DNA of 39,885 bases from Micavibrio_A sp964423095 (lineage in GTDB: Bacteria; Pseudomonadota; Alphaproteobacteria; Micavibrionales; Micavibrionaceae): positions 1 to 39,885 of the forward strand of contig CAYRDI010000014.1 of the NCBI GenBank assembly GCA_964423095.1. Direction: 5' to 3'. Position numbers and translations under genes: made by a program. The notes beneath the pieces are model-generated. The model was given only the letters and a program-made list of their open reading frames with translations, did not search any database and was not told where the DNA came from. Of this stretch, positions 8,052-15,870 are shown piece by piece. Positions within the stretch are counted from its first letter, which is position 1. Every line of letters begins with the position of its first letter.

Positions 8052-8726
8052 TTATTTTTTCGGCTCTTCCGCTGCCTTGGCATCCGCAGCGGGAGGCGCG
8101 TCCGCCGCGGGTGCGGCGGCCTCTCCGGCGGCGGCGGGAGCCGCACTGACACCAAGATCGGCCTCCTCCTTGGCAATATCGGCATCGGACGGCAGGGCTT
8201 TGGGCGCATCCGCTTGCGTACGCAGCCAGGCGAGCAGGGCGGCACGATCTTCTGCCTTTTTAATCCCGGCGAAGCTCATCTTGGTACCCGGCGCGTAGCC
8301 CTTGGGCTTCCAGAGGAATTTGTTCAGCTCTTCATACGTCCAGGTTCCGCCGCCGACCTTGGGCAGTTCGCCGGAATAGGCAAAGCCCGCCATGTGGTCT
8401 TTGGGCCCACCAAGAACACCCCAGAGGTTGGGGCCGACACCCGCCGGACTTCCCTTGGTAAAGGTATGGCAAGCGGCGCAAGCCTTGGCGACCTTTTCCC
8501 CGCGCGCGGCATCCGCGCCTGCCAGCATCGCCAAAATCGGTTCAGGTCCCGCCGCCTTGCCCGCACCGCCCGCACCGGCATCACCGGCGGCGGCTTCGAT
8601 ATGAAACGCATCCTGTTTCAATTCTTCGGAATGAACGAGCTGCTTGGAGACAAAACCGCTCAGCATGGCCACGATTCCGGCCACAAGAACGGCCGCCAGG
8701 ATTTTGTTGAATTCCATTCCACCCAT
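8052..8726 (-). CDS. Membrane-anchored class I cytochrome c (c552/CycM-like)
   Basis: A 224-residue protein with an uncleaved N-terminal anchor (about residues 9-27) and a periplasmic haem domain. The haem motif CAACH covers residues 83-87 and the likely axial methionine is M150 in GTKMSFAG. Such proteins shuttle electrons between the bc1 complex and the terminal oxidase in alphaproteobacteria. The start at 8726 is preferred over an upstream in-frame ATG at 8747, because AAGGGG lies six bases before it. The last ~45 residues (180-224) are an Ala/Pro/Glu/Asp-rich tail that the cytochrome domain does not need. The gene is divergent from pheA, a neighbour pair familiar from alphaproteobacteria. 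Confidence 0.87.
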   Translation of the reverse strand: MGGMEFNKILAAVLVAGIVAMLSGFVSKQLVHSEELKQDAFHIEAAAGDAGAGGAGKAAGPEPILAMLAGADAARGEKVAKACAACHTFTKGSPAGVGPNLWGVLGGPKDHMAGFAYSGELPKVGGGTWTYEELNKFLWKPKGYAPGTKMSFAGIKKAEDRAALLAWLRTQADAPKALPSDADIAKEEADLGVSAAPAAAGEAAAPAADAPPAADAKAAEEPKK

Positions 8727-8798
8727 GGGGGACCCCTTTTGGTTCATGCGATCAATCCGTTAAGGAATTGATACGCTTGCATCATTTGCGTGTTTAAG

Positions 8799-8807
8799 AC
8801 TATACCA
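8799..8807 (-). promoter_or_regulatory. Possible extended -10 promoter for the cytochrome c gene
   Basis: The minus strand reads TGGTATAGT about 73 bases before the chosen start, with CTTGGC as a weak -35 about 16 bases further up. A perfect inverted repeat (CCCGCC AA GGCGGG, about 8818-8831) lies in that spacer and could be an operator. Confidence 0.35.
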
Positions 8808-8881
8808 GTGGTGCGGCCCCGCCAAGGCGGGAAACACCGCATTACCGTGTAAATTCTGACCATGGAAAAATCAAGGCCACA

Positions 8882-9736
8882 ATGACTTTTGTCAAGGATA
8901 CATACAGGAAAATTTCGTTTCAGGGGGCCCACGGGGCCTATTCCGATCTGGCCTGCCGCGAGGTGTTTCCGGAGGCGGAAACCGTGCCCTGCGATACGTT
9001 CGAGGATGCGTTTGCCGCCGTCCAGAACGGTGCCACAGATCTAGCCATGATCCCGATCGACAACACGCTGGCCGGCCGTGTGGCGGATGTCCACCGCCTG
9101 ATGCCCAAAAGCGGACTTTCGATCATCGGCGAACATTTTTTAAAGGTCGAACATGCCTTGCTGGGCGTCAAAGGCGCGAAAATCGAAAACTTGAAGCATG
9201 TCCATTCCCATGTCCATGCCCTGCCCCAATGCCGGAACATGATCCGCGAACTGGGATTGAAGGCCCATGTCCATGCGGATACGGCCGGAGCCGCCGAAGA
9301 AGTGGCACGCAAGGCCGATCCCGAGCACGCGGCCATCGCCTCCACGCTAGCGGGTAAAATCTACGGGCTGGATGTCCTGCGGGCGGATGTGCAGGACGCC
9401 GACCACAACACCACGCGTTTTATCATCCTGTCCCGCGATGCACGAATTGAAAAACCGGATGACAGCAAAACCTATATCACCAGTTTTGTTTTCCGCGTGC
9501 GCAATATTCCCGCATCGCTTTATAAAGGGTTGGGCGGTTTTGCGACCAACGGCGTCAACATGATCAAACTGGAATCCTACGTAAACCCTCAATTCCAGGT
9601 CGCAGAATTTTACGCCGAAGTCATAGGCCATCCGGAATACCGTCCCTTTCAGCTAGCAATGGAAGAACTCGGCTTTTTTGCCGATGAAGTCAATGTTTTG
9701 GGGACGTATGAGGCCCATCCGTTCCGCGCGAAATAG
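8882..9736 (+). CDS. pheA: Prephenate dehydratase with C-terminal ACT domain
   Basis: A monofunctional prephenate dehydratase of 284 residues, which converts prephenate to phenylpyruvate in phenylalanine synthesis. 'FQGAHGAYSD' opens the periplasmic-binding-like catalytic fold, 'IPIDNTLAGRV' follows, and the catalytic NTTRF motif is at 176-180. An ACT regulatory domain runs from about residue 200 and carries ESYV (231-234) where many homologues have ESRP, a phenylalanine-sensing position. The start has AAGG about seven bases upstream. No chorismate mutase domain is attached. Confidence 0.93.
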   Translation: MTFVKDTYRKISFQGAHGAYSDLACREVFPEAETVPCDTFEDAFAAVQNGATDLAMIPIDNTLAGRVADVHRLMPKSGLSIIGEHFLKVEHALLGVKGAKIENLKHVHSHVHALPQCRNMIRELGLKAHVHADTAGAAEEVARKADPEHAAIASTLAGKIYGLDVLRADVQDADHNTTRFIILSRDARIEKPDDSKTYITSFVFRVRNIPASLYKGLGGFATNGVNMIKLESYVNPQFQVAEFYAEVIGHPEYRPFQLAMEELGFFADEVNVLGTYEAHPFRAK

Positions 9737-9740
9737 TGCT

Positions 9741-9770
9741 TTGATCGGGAACGCGAAATGATGCTATCTT
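9741..9770 (+). promoter_or_regulatory. Weak promoter candidate for the 58-residue protein gene
   Basis: TTGATC (9741-9746) is followed after 18 bases by TATCTT (9765-9770), 32 bases before the start at 9802. It begins just after the pheA stop. Confidence 0.25.
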
Positions 9771-9801
9771 CGAAAACCGATATAGAACGTCAGGAAAAAA
9801 T

Positions 9802-9978
9802 ATGATCTCGCACGCCCAACTCGCCGCCAAGCTGCTCAAGGATGCCGCCGCGTTTTTCCGCACGATCGGCGAACAAAATCCGCCCTTGAAAATACAGATG
9901 GATGAAAATGCGGCTGTGTTCGAACAGGTGGCGGATCTGGTGGAACACAACCCGACGGGCGTGATCGAAGAAGGTTGA
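9802..9978 (+). CDS. Small conserved hypothetical protein (58 aa)
   Basis: The frame starts MISHAQLAAKLLKDAAAFF and ends HNPTGVIEEG, 58 residues in total. It looks real: it has normal codon use, and I recall similar short proteins with 'LL.DAA.FFRT.GEQNPPL' in other alphaproteobacteria. It is predicted to be cytosolic, mainly helical and acidic at the C-terminus, with no catalytic motif. The ribosome binding site is AGGAAAAA just before the ATG. Its stop is only five bases from the stop of the opposing gene, with no terminator between them. Function unknown. Confidence 0.65.
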   Translation: MISHAQLAAKLLKDAAAFFRTIGEQNPPLKIQMDENAAVFEQVADLVEHNPTGVIEEG

Positions 9979-9983
9979 TCCCA

Positions 9984-10325
9984 TTATCCTTTAAAGAAAA
10001 AGAAACAGGCCCCGAACGCGGCAAGCCCGCCGAAAATCGCCGCCAGCGTTGTCAACAGGATCATTCTATCCTTGGCTGGTGTGGTTTCGAAAATTTTCAA
10101 GGTCATATCGACCGTGCGGTTTTTTTTCTGGTCGAAAAACTTTTTCTTCACTTCGATCTTCTGGAACTTTTTGCTTTCCAGAAGCGATTCCGCCTCCGTC
10201 ATCGCCTTCGTCATATCGTCCAGCGTGGCATGCTTTTTCCAGCTGGTATCCCCCTTTTGTGAAGGAACAGGCATGTCATAGGTATAAATCGTGTATTCGA
10301 TTTGTGCGGCATCCGCTTGCGCCAT
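9984..10325 (-). CDS. Conserved hypothetical protein with C-terminal membrane anchor (113 aa)
   Basis: The frame is open to 10505, but the ATG at 10325 (MAQADAAQIEYTIY) has AAGGGC about seven bases before it and excludes a poorly coding, basic N-terminal stretch. The protein has a soluble N-terminal domain rich in Lys and Glu ('KAMTEAESLLESKKFQKIEVKKKFFD', in part) and one transmembrane helix at about residues 88-108. A soluble domain with a tail anchor suggests a cytosolic domain tethered to the inner membrane. I do not recognise a function. It is divergent from ftsK. Confidence 0.7.
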   Translation of the reverse strand: MAQADAAQIEYTIYTYDMPVPSQKGDTSWKKHATLDDMTKAMTEAESLLESKKFQKIEVKKKFFDQKKNRTVDMTLKIFETTPAKDRMILLTTLAAIFGGLAAFGACFFFFKG

Positions 10326-10448
10326 GATGAAGCCCTTTTGGAAAAGAAATCCGGGAGAATCCCCACACCAAATTACGACCGGAACGGTTAACAAAAACTT
10401 AACACAACCACAGATTTGCATTTTTAGACATTTCCTGTGCCTGCTTCC

Positions 10449-10477
10449 TTGTGATTTACCGTTGCGAGAGGTAGAAT
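10449..10477 (+). promoter_or_regulatory. Probable sigma-70 promoter for ftsK
   Basis: TTGTGA, a 17-base spacer and TAGAAT precede ftsK by about 88 bases. The rest of the 239-base gap between the divergent starts contains no gene. Confidence 0.45.
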
Positions 10478-10564
10478 AACCCTTGATTCTGCGCATCTTA
10501 TGCAAGGTGCCTTCCCGCCCGTTTTCGTTCCGACAACCTTTTAAAAATTAAAAGACGTATTTCT

Positions 10565-13087
10565 ATGGCCCGTAAATACAAAGTCAAAAAACAATCCCAA
10601 AGCCGCATTGCCCAGTTGTTTCCCGAATCCCTGCAGGCGTTCGTTGCCCGGCGGATCATCGACATCACGGGTCTTGCGTTGCTGGCCGTCGGCCTCTTCG
10701 ATGTGCTGGCGATTGCGTCCTATAACCGCGCGGACCCGTCTTTCAATACCGCCTTTGACCCCGCCGTCGGTATCCAGAACTGGATGGGGGCAAGAGGAGC
10801 ATCGTTTGCGGATATAACCTTGCAGGCCATCGGGCTGGGGTCGCTTGTCTTCGGGATCACGCTTTTGGTGTGGGGGGGCAGCGTGCTCGCCCGCCGCGGC
10901 ATCGGCCCGGTCTGGCTCCGCTTTGCCGCCATGGTTTTTGCCGCCATCTCCGCCTCCGCGGCCTTTGCCCGCGTGCCTTCCGGTGACTGGCTGGCGCAGC
11001 CCCACATGGGCGGCAGCGGCGGAATGAAATTGCTGCAAGCGACCTCCGACCTGTTCGGATCGTCCGCAGGCTTCGGGATTGCCGCGGGCGGCTGGGCATT
11101 TGTCACCATGGCCTTGCTGTGCGTGGCCTTTGCGATCGGTTTGTCCGAACTCCGCTGGGTCGCCGCCATCGCCGTCAACCTGGTCATGGCCGGCGCGTAC
11201 GCAATTTACAATACCGGGACGGCCTTCATCGACTGGGTGCATCATTACGCCGATGATTCCTACGTTCCCGAACGTAAGAAAAAAGTCCGTATGACCATTA
11301 TCCCCGAACGCGAAGAAGAGGGCGATTACGTTCTCGAAAGCGAGGACGAGGACGAAGAAGAGGATGATGAGGAAGAAGAGTCCGACGAAGATGACGACGA
11401 AGAGTCCGGGGAAGAAGAAGAGGAAGACTCTGACGAGGACGAAGAAGATGGGAACGAAGAAGACGAAGAAGACGAGGAAGATGGAGATGACGAGGAAAAA
11501 TCCTTCTTCGGCATCCGCGTCAACAAACCCAAACAGGTTGAAAAGGGCAAGGGCGTAAAAGCCCGCCAGAAGAAATTCCAGTTGTTCGATGGCGGCGAAT
11601 GGGAATTGCCGACACTCGATTTGCTGCAGGAACCCGATGAAGAAACGGTCAGCCAGAAATACGATGAAAAAGTTTTGAAGATGAACGCCTCGCTGCTTCA
11701 AAACGTCCTGAACGATTTCAATGTAAAAGGCGATATCGTCTCCATCAATCCGGGGCCGGTTGTCACGCTTTACGAACTCGAACCCGCGCCGGGAACGAAA
11801 ACATCGCGCGTCATCGGTTTGTCCGATGATATTGCGCGTTCCATGTCCGCAACCTCCGTCCGCGCCGCTGTAGTACCGGGACGCAACGTGATCGGGATCG
11901 AGCTTCCCAACAAGGTGCGCCAGAAAGTTTTCCTGCGGGAAATGCTTTCCACGCGCGACTACGAAAAACACAACGCCTCGCTGCCGCTCATTCTGGGCAA
12001 AGACATTGGCGGCAAACCGATCATCGCCGACCTTGCGCGGATGCCGCACCTTCTGGTCGCGGGAACGACGGGGTCTGGAAAATCTGTGGCCGTCAACACG
12101 ATGATCCTTTCGATGCTCTATCGTCTGCCGCCGGAAAAATGCCGGTTCATCATGATCGACCCGAAGATGCTCGAATTGTCCGTCTATGACGACATTCCCC
12201 ACCTGCTCGCCCCCGTGGTGACCGAACCCGGCAAGGCCGTGGTCGCGTTGAAATGGACGGTGTCCGAAATGGAAGAACGCTACCGCGCGATGTCAAAGCT
12301 CGGCGTCCGCAATATCGATGGCTACAACGCCCGCCTTGCCGAAGCGCGCAAAAAGGGCGAAGTGCTGATGCGTAAAGTGCAAACCGGCTTCGATGTCGAT
12401 ACCGGCAAACCGGTGTATGAAGAGCAACCGCTCGACCTGATCGACCTGCCCTACATCGTCGTGATCGTCGATGAATTTGCCGACCTGATGCTGGTGGCGG
12501 GCAAAGAGGTCGAAAGCGCGATCCAGCGTCTGGCACAGATGGCACGCGCCGCTGGCATTCACCTGATCATGGCCACGCAACGCCCGTCCGTGGACGTGAT
12601 CACGGGCGTGATCAAGGCGAACTTCCCCACGCGGATTTCGTTTGCCGTTTCCTCAAAGATCGATTCCCGCACCATTCTGAACGAAGGCGGCGCAGAACAA
12701 TTGCTGGGCCAGGGGGACATGCTCTATATGGCCGCAGGCGGGCGCATCACCCGCGTCCACGGGCCGTTCGCGTCCGATTCCGATGTCGAAAACGTCGTGA
12801 ACTTTTTGAAATCGCAGGCGGAGCCAAGTTACCTCGAAGACATCACCGAGGGCGAGTTCGGCGATGGCGAAGGCGGGGAAGGCGGCGACGAGCCGTGCGA
12901 TGCGCTGTATGACGAAGCCGTTGCGCTGGTTGCCCGCGAACAAAAGGCCTCCACCAGCTTTATCCAGCGGCATTTGCAGATTGGTTACAACCGCGCGGCG
13001 CGGATTATCGAAGAGATGGAAAAGCAGGGCGTGGTCGGCAAATCCAACCATGTCGGCAAACGCGAAGTATTGGTCGGGAAGCGATAA
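10565..13087 (+). CDS. ftsK: DNA translocase FtsK
   Basis: An 840-residue septal DNA pump that aligns and clears chromosome ends at division. Four N-terminal transmembrane helices cover about residues 34-215. A very acidic linker (about 249-312) is almost entirely Glu and Asp. The FtsK alpha domain follows (about 360-450), and the motor has Walker A AGTTGSGKS (499-507) and Walker B IVVIVDEFADL (631-641). The C-terminal gamma winged helix (about 775-840) reads KOPS-type sites. The acidic linker replaces the Pro/Gln-rich linker of E. coli FtsK. The kinase gene starts three bases after the stop, and lolA and recR follow. Confidence 0.96.
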   Translation: MARKYKVKKQSQSRIAQLFPESLQAFVARRIIDITGLALLAVGLFDVLAIASYNRADPSFNTAFDPAVGIQNWMGARGASFADITLQAIGLGSLVFGITLLVWGGSVLARRGIGPVWLRFAAMVFAAISASAAFARVPSGDWLAQPHMGGSGGMKLLQATSDLFGSSAGFGIAAGGWAFVTMALLCVAFAIGLSELRWVAAIAVNLVMAGAYAIYNTGTAFIDWVHHYADDSYVPERKKKVRMTIIPEREEEGDYVLESEDEDEEEDDEEEESDEDDDEESGEEEEEDSDEDEEDGNEEDEEDEEDGDDEEKSFFGIRVNKPKQVEKGKGVKARQKKFQLFDGGEWELPTLDLLQEPDEETVSQKYDEKVLKMNASLLQNVLNDFNVKGDIVSINPGPVVTLYELEPAPGTKTSRVIGLSDDIARSMSATSVRAAVVPGRNVIGIELPNKVRQKVFLREMLSTRDYEKHNASLPLILGKDIGGKPIIADLARMPHLLVAGTTGSGKSVAVNTMILSMLYRLPPEKCRFIMIDPKMLELSVYDDIPHLLAPVVTEPGKAVVALKWTVSEMEERYRAMSKLGVRNIDGYNARLAEARKKGEVLMRKVQTGFDVDTGKPVYEEQPLDLIDLPYIVVIVDEFADLMLVAGKEVESAIQRLAQMARAAGIHLIMATQRPSVDVITGVIKANFPTRISFAVSSKIDSRTILNEGGAEQLLGQGDMLYMAAGGRITRVHGPFASDSDVENVVNFLKSQAEPSYLEDITEGEFGDGEGGEGGDEPCDALYDEAVALVAREQKASTSFIQRHLQIGYNRAARIIEEMEKQGVVGKSNHVGKREVLVGKR

Positions 13088-13090
13088 CCC

Positions 13091-14059
13091 ATGGCGGACG
13101 TCATCGGCATCGGCCTTGCCAACATCGATCTTGTGGCGCATATCGACGATGCGTTTTTAAAACGGCACAAGGTGGCCAAGGGCGGCGCAACGAAATTCGA
13201 TGAATTGTCCTTCGCCCGTCTGCGCGGCGATTTAAACCGGTTCGATGCGATACCGGGCGGATGCGCGGCCAACACCATTTGCGGGCTTGCGGCGGGCGGC
13301 GTTTCCACGGCTTTTTACGGCAAGATCGGCAATGATTCCTTTGAATCCCTGTACCGGTCTTCCTTCACCGAATACACCGTCGCCTATGGGGTCGCGCCCG
13401 CGAACAAAGAATCATCGCAATGCGCCGTGCTGGTCACGCCCGATGGCGAGAGATCCTTTGCCTATATGGACGGGGCGAGTTGGTCGCTCGAAGCCGCCGA
13501 TCTGGACGAAACCGCCTTGAAGGCGGCGCAGATGATCTGCACCGAAATCTACGTGTTTGAATTCGGGCACGATAAATCCACCGCCAAAAAGGTTTTTCAA
13601 TGCGCCGAATCCGCAAACGTCCCCGTGGTGATGAAGGTGATGGACCGTGATTTTGCCGCACGTTACAGCCAAAACATCCGTGCGTTGACCGATGCCGGAA
13701 TCATCCGGCTGATTGTCGGCAACCACATGAACCTGCCTGCGCTCACCGGCACGACCGGCACGGATGAAACGCTCGCTGCCTTGGCCGCATGGGATTGCGA
13801 TACGTTGATGACCGCCAATGTCGGCGGCGCGTATTACGCATCGGGCGGCGGCATCACCCATTACCCCATCGACCCCGTGGCCAAACCGAAAAACACGACC
13901 GGTGCGGGCGACCAGTTTCTGGCCGGATTTTTAACCGGGCAACTGGACGGACGGCCCGTGGAAGAATGCATCGCCCACGGTGCGTTTTGTGCCAAAGCCA
14001 TCCTGATGCACGACACGGCGCGCCCGCCATTGGTCAACCGCCATTCGATCCGGTTCTAA
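13091..14059 (+). CDS. PfkB-family carbohydrate/nucleoside kinase (adenosine kinase-like)
   Basis: A 322-residue ribokinase-fold enzyme. The first PfkB signature region is GGCAANT (56-62). The second is NTTGAGDQF (from residue 268), with the catalytic base at D274; the first residue of that motif is Asn where Asp is usual. Proteins of this length and pattern in alphaproteobacteria are commonly annotated as adenosine kinase, but the substrate cannot be read from the sequence, so ribokinase- or fructokinase-like activity stays possible. It lies between ftsK and lolA, genes that are often adjacent, and starts three bases after ftsK. Confidence 0.82.
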   Translation: MADVIGIGLANIDLVAHIDDAFLKRHKVAKGGATKFDELSFARLRGDLNRFDAIPGGCAANTICGLAAGGVSTAFYGKIGNDSFESLYRSSFTEYTVAYGVAPANKESSQCAVLVTPDGERSFAYMDGASWSLEAADLDETALKAAQMICTEIYVFEFGHDKSTAKKVFQCAESANVPVVMKVMDRDFAARYSQNIRALTDAGIIRLIVGNHMNLPALTGTTGTDETLAALAAWDCDTLMTANVGGAYYASGGGITHYPIDPVAKPKNTTGAGDQFLAGFLTGQLDGRPVEECIAHGAFCAKAILMHDTARPPLVNRHSIRF

Positions 14060-14069
14060 ACCGCAAAGG

Positions 14070-14099
14070 TTAATGTTGGTCGTGTTGGTGGACATTTTT
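14070..14099. repeat. Intergenic repeat copy A (after the PfkB kinase gene)
   Basis: TTAATGTTGGTCGTGTTGGT followed by GGACATTTTT. It matches copy B at 15403-15432 at about 24 of 30 positions. Both begin a few bases after a stop codon. Weaker similarity continues for another ~20 bases in each. Confidence 0.4.
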
Positions 14100-14161
14100 C
14101 CGCCATGGAATAATCCTTTTTTCCGCCTTCCTTTGGTCCCAATTCTTTCGTAAAAGAAAGT

Positions 14162-14788
14162 ATGAAACATTTTATCATCGCCCTGATCGCAGGGATATTT
14201 GTCGCCCTTCCCGCCATGGCCGCTACCAATAAGGCCACACCCATCGACCGCGCCGCCGAAATAAAGCGGGCGGAGCAATATCTGAACAACCTGCACACCG
14301 CGAAGGCGGATTTTATCCAGACCTCTTCGCTGGGCGCGCGCCTTTCGGGACAGTTTTATTTGGACCGTCCGGGCCGCATGCGATTCAATTATAACGAAAT
14401 AAGGGATTTCATCGTGGCCGATGGATTTTTCGTTTATTACTACGACGACCAGATGAAACAGCAATCCAACGCGCCGATCGGCCAGACGCTTGCCGATTTC
14501 CTGCTGCGTGAAGATCTCAGCCTGCATGACGACCTGAAAGTCACCGATCTGCAGCAAGGCAAGGATGACCAGATCGTCATCACCGTCGTGCAAAAGGACG
14601 AACCCGGCGCGGGCAAGGTGCAATTGTTTTTCAATCCCGTTCCCTATGCGCTGGCCAGTTGGCGCGTGACGGACGCGCAAGGCGAAGTCACCGATGTGGT
14701 TTTGAAAAACATGGAAACGGGCATGAAGCTGGACAATAGTTTGTTCGGGTACAAAAACCCGAACGGCCGCAAAAAGGTCAATGACTGA
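14162..14788 (+). CDS. lolA: LolA, periplasmic lipoprotein carrier
   Basis: A 208-residue protein with a signal peptide probably cleaved after LPAMA (residue 20). The mature part follows LolA: 'AEQYLNNLHTAKADFIQTS', 'GQFYLDRPGRMRFNY' and 'FLLREDLSLHDDL'. LolA receives mature lipoproteins from LolCDE and takes them to the outer membrane; MlaA and the 37751 lipoprotein would be clients. The last eight bases overlap the start of recR. The ftsK-(kinase)-lolA-recR run is probably one transcription unit, although repeat A lies just before lolA. Confidence 0.9.
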   Translation: MKHFIIALIAGIFVALPAMAATNKATPIDRAAEIKRAEQYLNNLHTAKADFIQTSSLGARLSGQFYLDRPGRMRFNYNEIRDFIVADGFFVYYYDDQMKQQSNAPIGQTLADFLLREDLSLHDDLKVTDLQQGKDDQIVITVVQKDEPGAGKVQLFFNPVPYALASWRVTDAQGEVTDVVLKNMETGMKLDNSLFGYKNPNGRKKVND

Positions 14789-15398
14789 TCCGATGCAACA
14801 GGACAAAGCAAACCATCCGTTTGAAGTCCTCGTCCGCCAGCTCGCGGCCCTGCCCGGTCTGGGCGGACGGTCGGCACGTCGGATCGCGCTGCACCTTCTC
14901 ACCGCCAAGGGTACCAAGATGGACGCATTGATCCGGGCGTTGACCGATGCTGCATCCTCCATCACGACCTGCACCACCTGCGGCAATCTCGATGCCAAAG
15001 ACCCCTGCCAGATTTGTACGGATGCCACCCGTGACCGCAGCATCATTTGCGTGGTCGCGGGGGTTGCCGATTTATGGGCGATCGAACGCACGGGATCATT
15101 CCGCGGCACATACCATGTGCTGGGCGGTGTTTTGTCCGCGCTGGACGGGATCGGTCCCGAAAACCTCGCCATCGATTCCCTGTTGGGCCGGATGACGGAC
15201 GGGACGGTCAGGGAAATCGTCCTTGCGCTGAGCGCGACCGTGGACGGGCAGGCGACCGCGCATTACCTGATGGACCGGATGGAGGGCATGAACACCCACA
15301 TCACACGGCTGGCGCATGGCGTACCGGTGGGCGGCGCGCTGGAATTTCTGGACGACGGCACCATTGCCACCGCCCTGAAATCCCGCGCCCGCGCATAA
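14781..15398 (+). CDS. recR: Recombination protein RecR
   Basis: A 205-residue protein with all RecR parts: an N-terminal HhH ('LAALPGLGGRSARRIALHLL'), a four-cysteine zinc finger (C64, C67, C76, C79), and a TOPRIM domain starting at 'SIICVVAGVADLWAIERTG'. The C-terminal 'THYL'-type region (ATAHYLMDRM) and 'TRLAHGVPVGGALEFLDDGT' follow. RecR works with RecO/RecF to load RecA onto gapped DNA. The ATG at 14781 lies inside the lolA end with AAGG just before it; an ATG four codons later is less likely. Confidence 0.95.
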   Translation: MTDPMQQDKANHPFEVLVRQLAALPGLGGRSARRIALHLLTAKGTKMDALIRALTDAASSITTCTTCGNLDAKDPCQICTDATRDRSIICVVAGVADLWAIERTGSFRGTYHVLGGVLSALDGIGPENLAIDSLLGRMTDGTVREIVLALSATVDGQATAHYLMDRMEGMNTHITRLAHGVPVGGALEFLDDGTIATALKSRARA

Positions 15399-15402
15399 AG
15401 CC

Positions 15403-15432
15403 TTAATGTTGATTGAGTTGGTCCACTTTTTT
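15403..15432. repeat. Intergenic repeat copy B (after recR)
   Basis: TTAATGTTGATTGAGTTGGT followed by CCACTTTTTT, the partner of copy A at 14070-14099. CCTTAA (15401-15406) and TTAAGG (15430-15435) form an inverted repeat around it, so it may also act as a weak terminator between converging recR and the 15438 gene. Confidence 0.4.
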
Positions 15433-15437
15433 AAGGG

Positions 15438-15776
15438 CTATTCCTTTTCCGAGATATAGACCGTACCGGACCCGGAGACCGCCAGCACCGCCACGTTGGT
15501 AAAACGACCGCCTTTGCCGCCGGCCCCGATCGAAAAATCATAATAGACTCCCGCCGGGAAATAATGGTCGGTGGATGCCGCCGTCACGGTGGACGTACCA
15601 AACCGGACATAGACGGGCACGGTTGCATACAAGCTGACCACCTGCGTGTCGGCGTTAAAGGCCGTGGCATTGCGGGCGGAGGTGGCCGAAGCCGCCACGG
15701 AATGGGCCGCGCCGGATTTTAAGCGCATGGCGGGGATGACATGGTTGTCGGCATCGACGGGAAGAAGGGTGGGCAT
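15438..15776 (-). CDS. Orphan hypothetical protein, possibly phage-derived (112 aa)
   Basis: Starts MPTLLPVDADNHVIPAMRLK and ends GTVYISEKE. It is low in charge and rich in Ala, Ser, Thr and Val, with predicted beta strands and no signal peptide or membrane segment. This composition resembles small structural or tail-associated proteins of alphaproteobacterial prophages, but I cannot name a family. The ribosome binding site is excellent (AAAGGAG, about 10 bases before the ATG), which is unusual in this window. It sits alone behind an intrinsic terminator and a LexA-box promoter and converges on recR. No other phage gene is nearby, so it may be a remnant or a single cargo gene. Confidence 0.7.
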   Translation of the reverse strand: MPTLLPVDADNHVIPAMRLKSGAAHSVAASATSARNATAFNADTQVVSLYATVPVYVRFGTSTVTAASTDHYFPAGVYYDFSIGAGGKGGRFTNVAVLAVSGSGTVYISEKE

Positions 15777-15802
15777 TTTTTGTTACTCCTTTGATTAAAA
15801 AT

Positions 15803-15838
15803 AAAAAAACCCGCCTTTTTTAAAAAAGCGGGCGGGAT
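15803..15838 (-). terminator. Intrinsic terminator upstream of the orphan gene
   Basis: On the minus strand CCCGC, then TTTTTTAAAAAAG, then GCGGG is followed by seven T. It lies after the membrane-protein gene ending at 15896. It also lies downstream of the LexA-box promoter and only about 27 bases before the orphan gene's start. Confidence 0.75.
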
Positions 15839-15864
15839 TGTTTTGGCACAGAAATCGCTCTGTT
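15803..15864 (-). ncRNA. Hypothetical ~62-nt SOS-controlled small RNA or attenuator leader
   Basis: If the promoter at 15871-15899 is used, transcription would begin near 15864. It would pass a small hairpin (ACAGA/TCTGT, about 15844-15859) and reach the terminator at 15803. The segment has no start codon with a ribosome binding site. This is inferred from promoter and terminator alone. Confidence 0.3.
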
Positions 15865-15870
15865 GCGCCT

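Noticed and set aside
8862..8885. Seven-codon frame (MEKSRPQ) ending on the pheA start, as a possible leader peptide
   Set aside because: It contains no phenylalanine codons and has no ribosome binding site, so Phe-dependent attenuation as in pheL is not supported.
10541..12202. 553-residue open frame antisense to ftsK
   Set aside because: It is a shadow of ftsK, kept open by the GA-rich acidic linker; the protein is low-complexity (His, Gly, Phe-rich) and matches nothing.
13931..15172. 413-residue open frame antisense to the kinase end, lolA and recR
   Set aside because: lolA and recR on the other strand have clear family motifs and ribosome binding sites; the antisense product has none.
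15403..15435. Strong intrinsic terminator for recR
   Set aside because: The CCTTAA/TTAAGG stem is short with a 24-base loop; it is kept only as a repeat with possible weak terminator activity.
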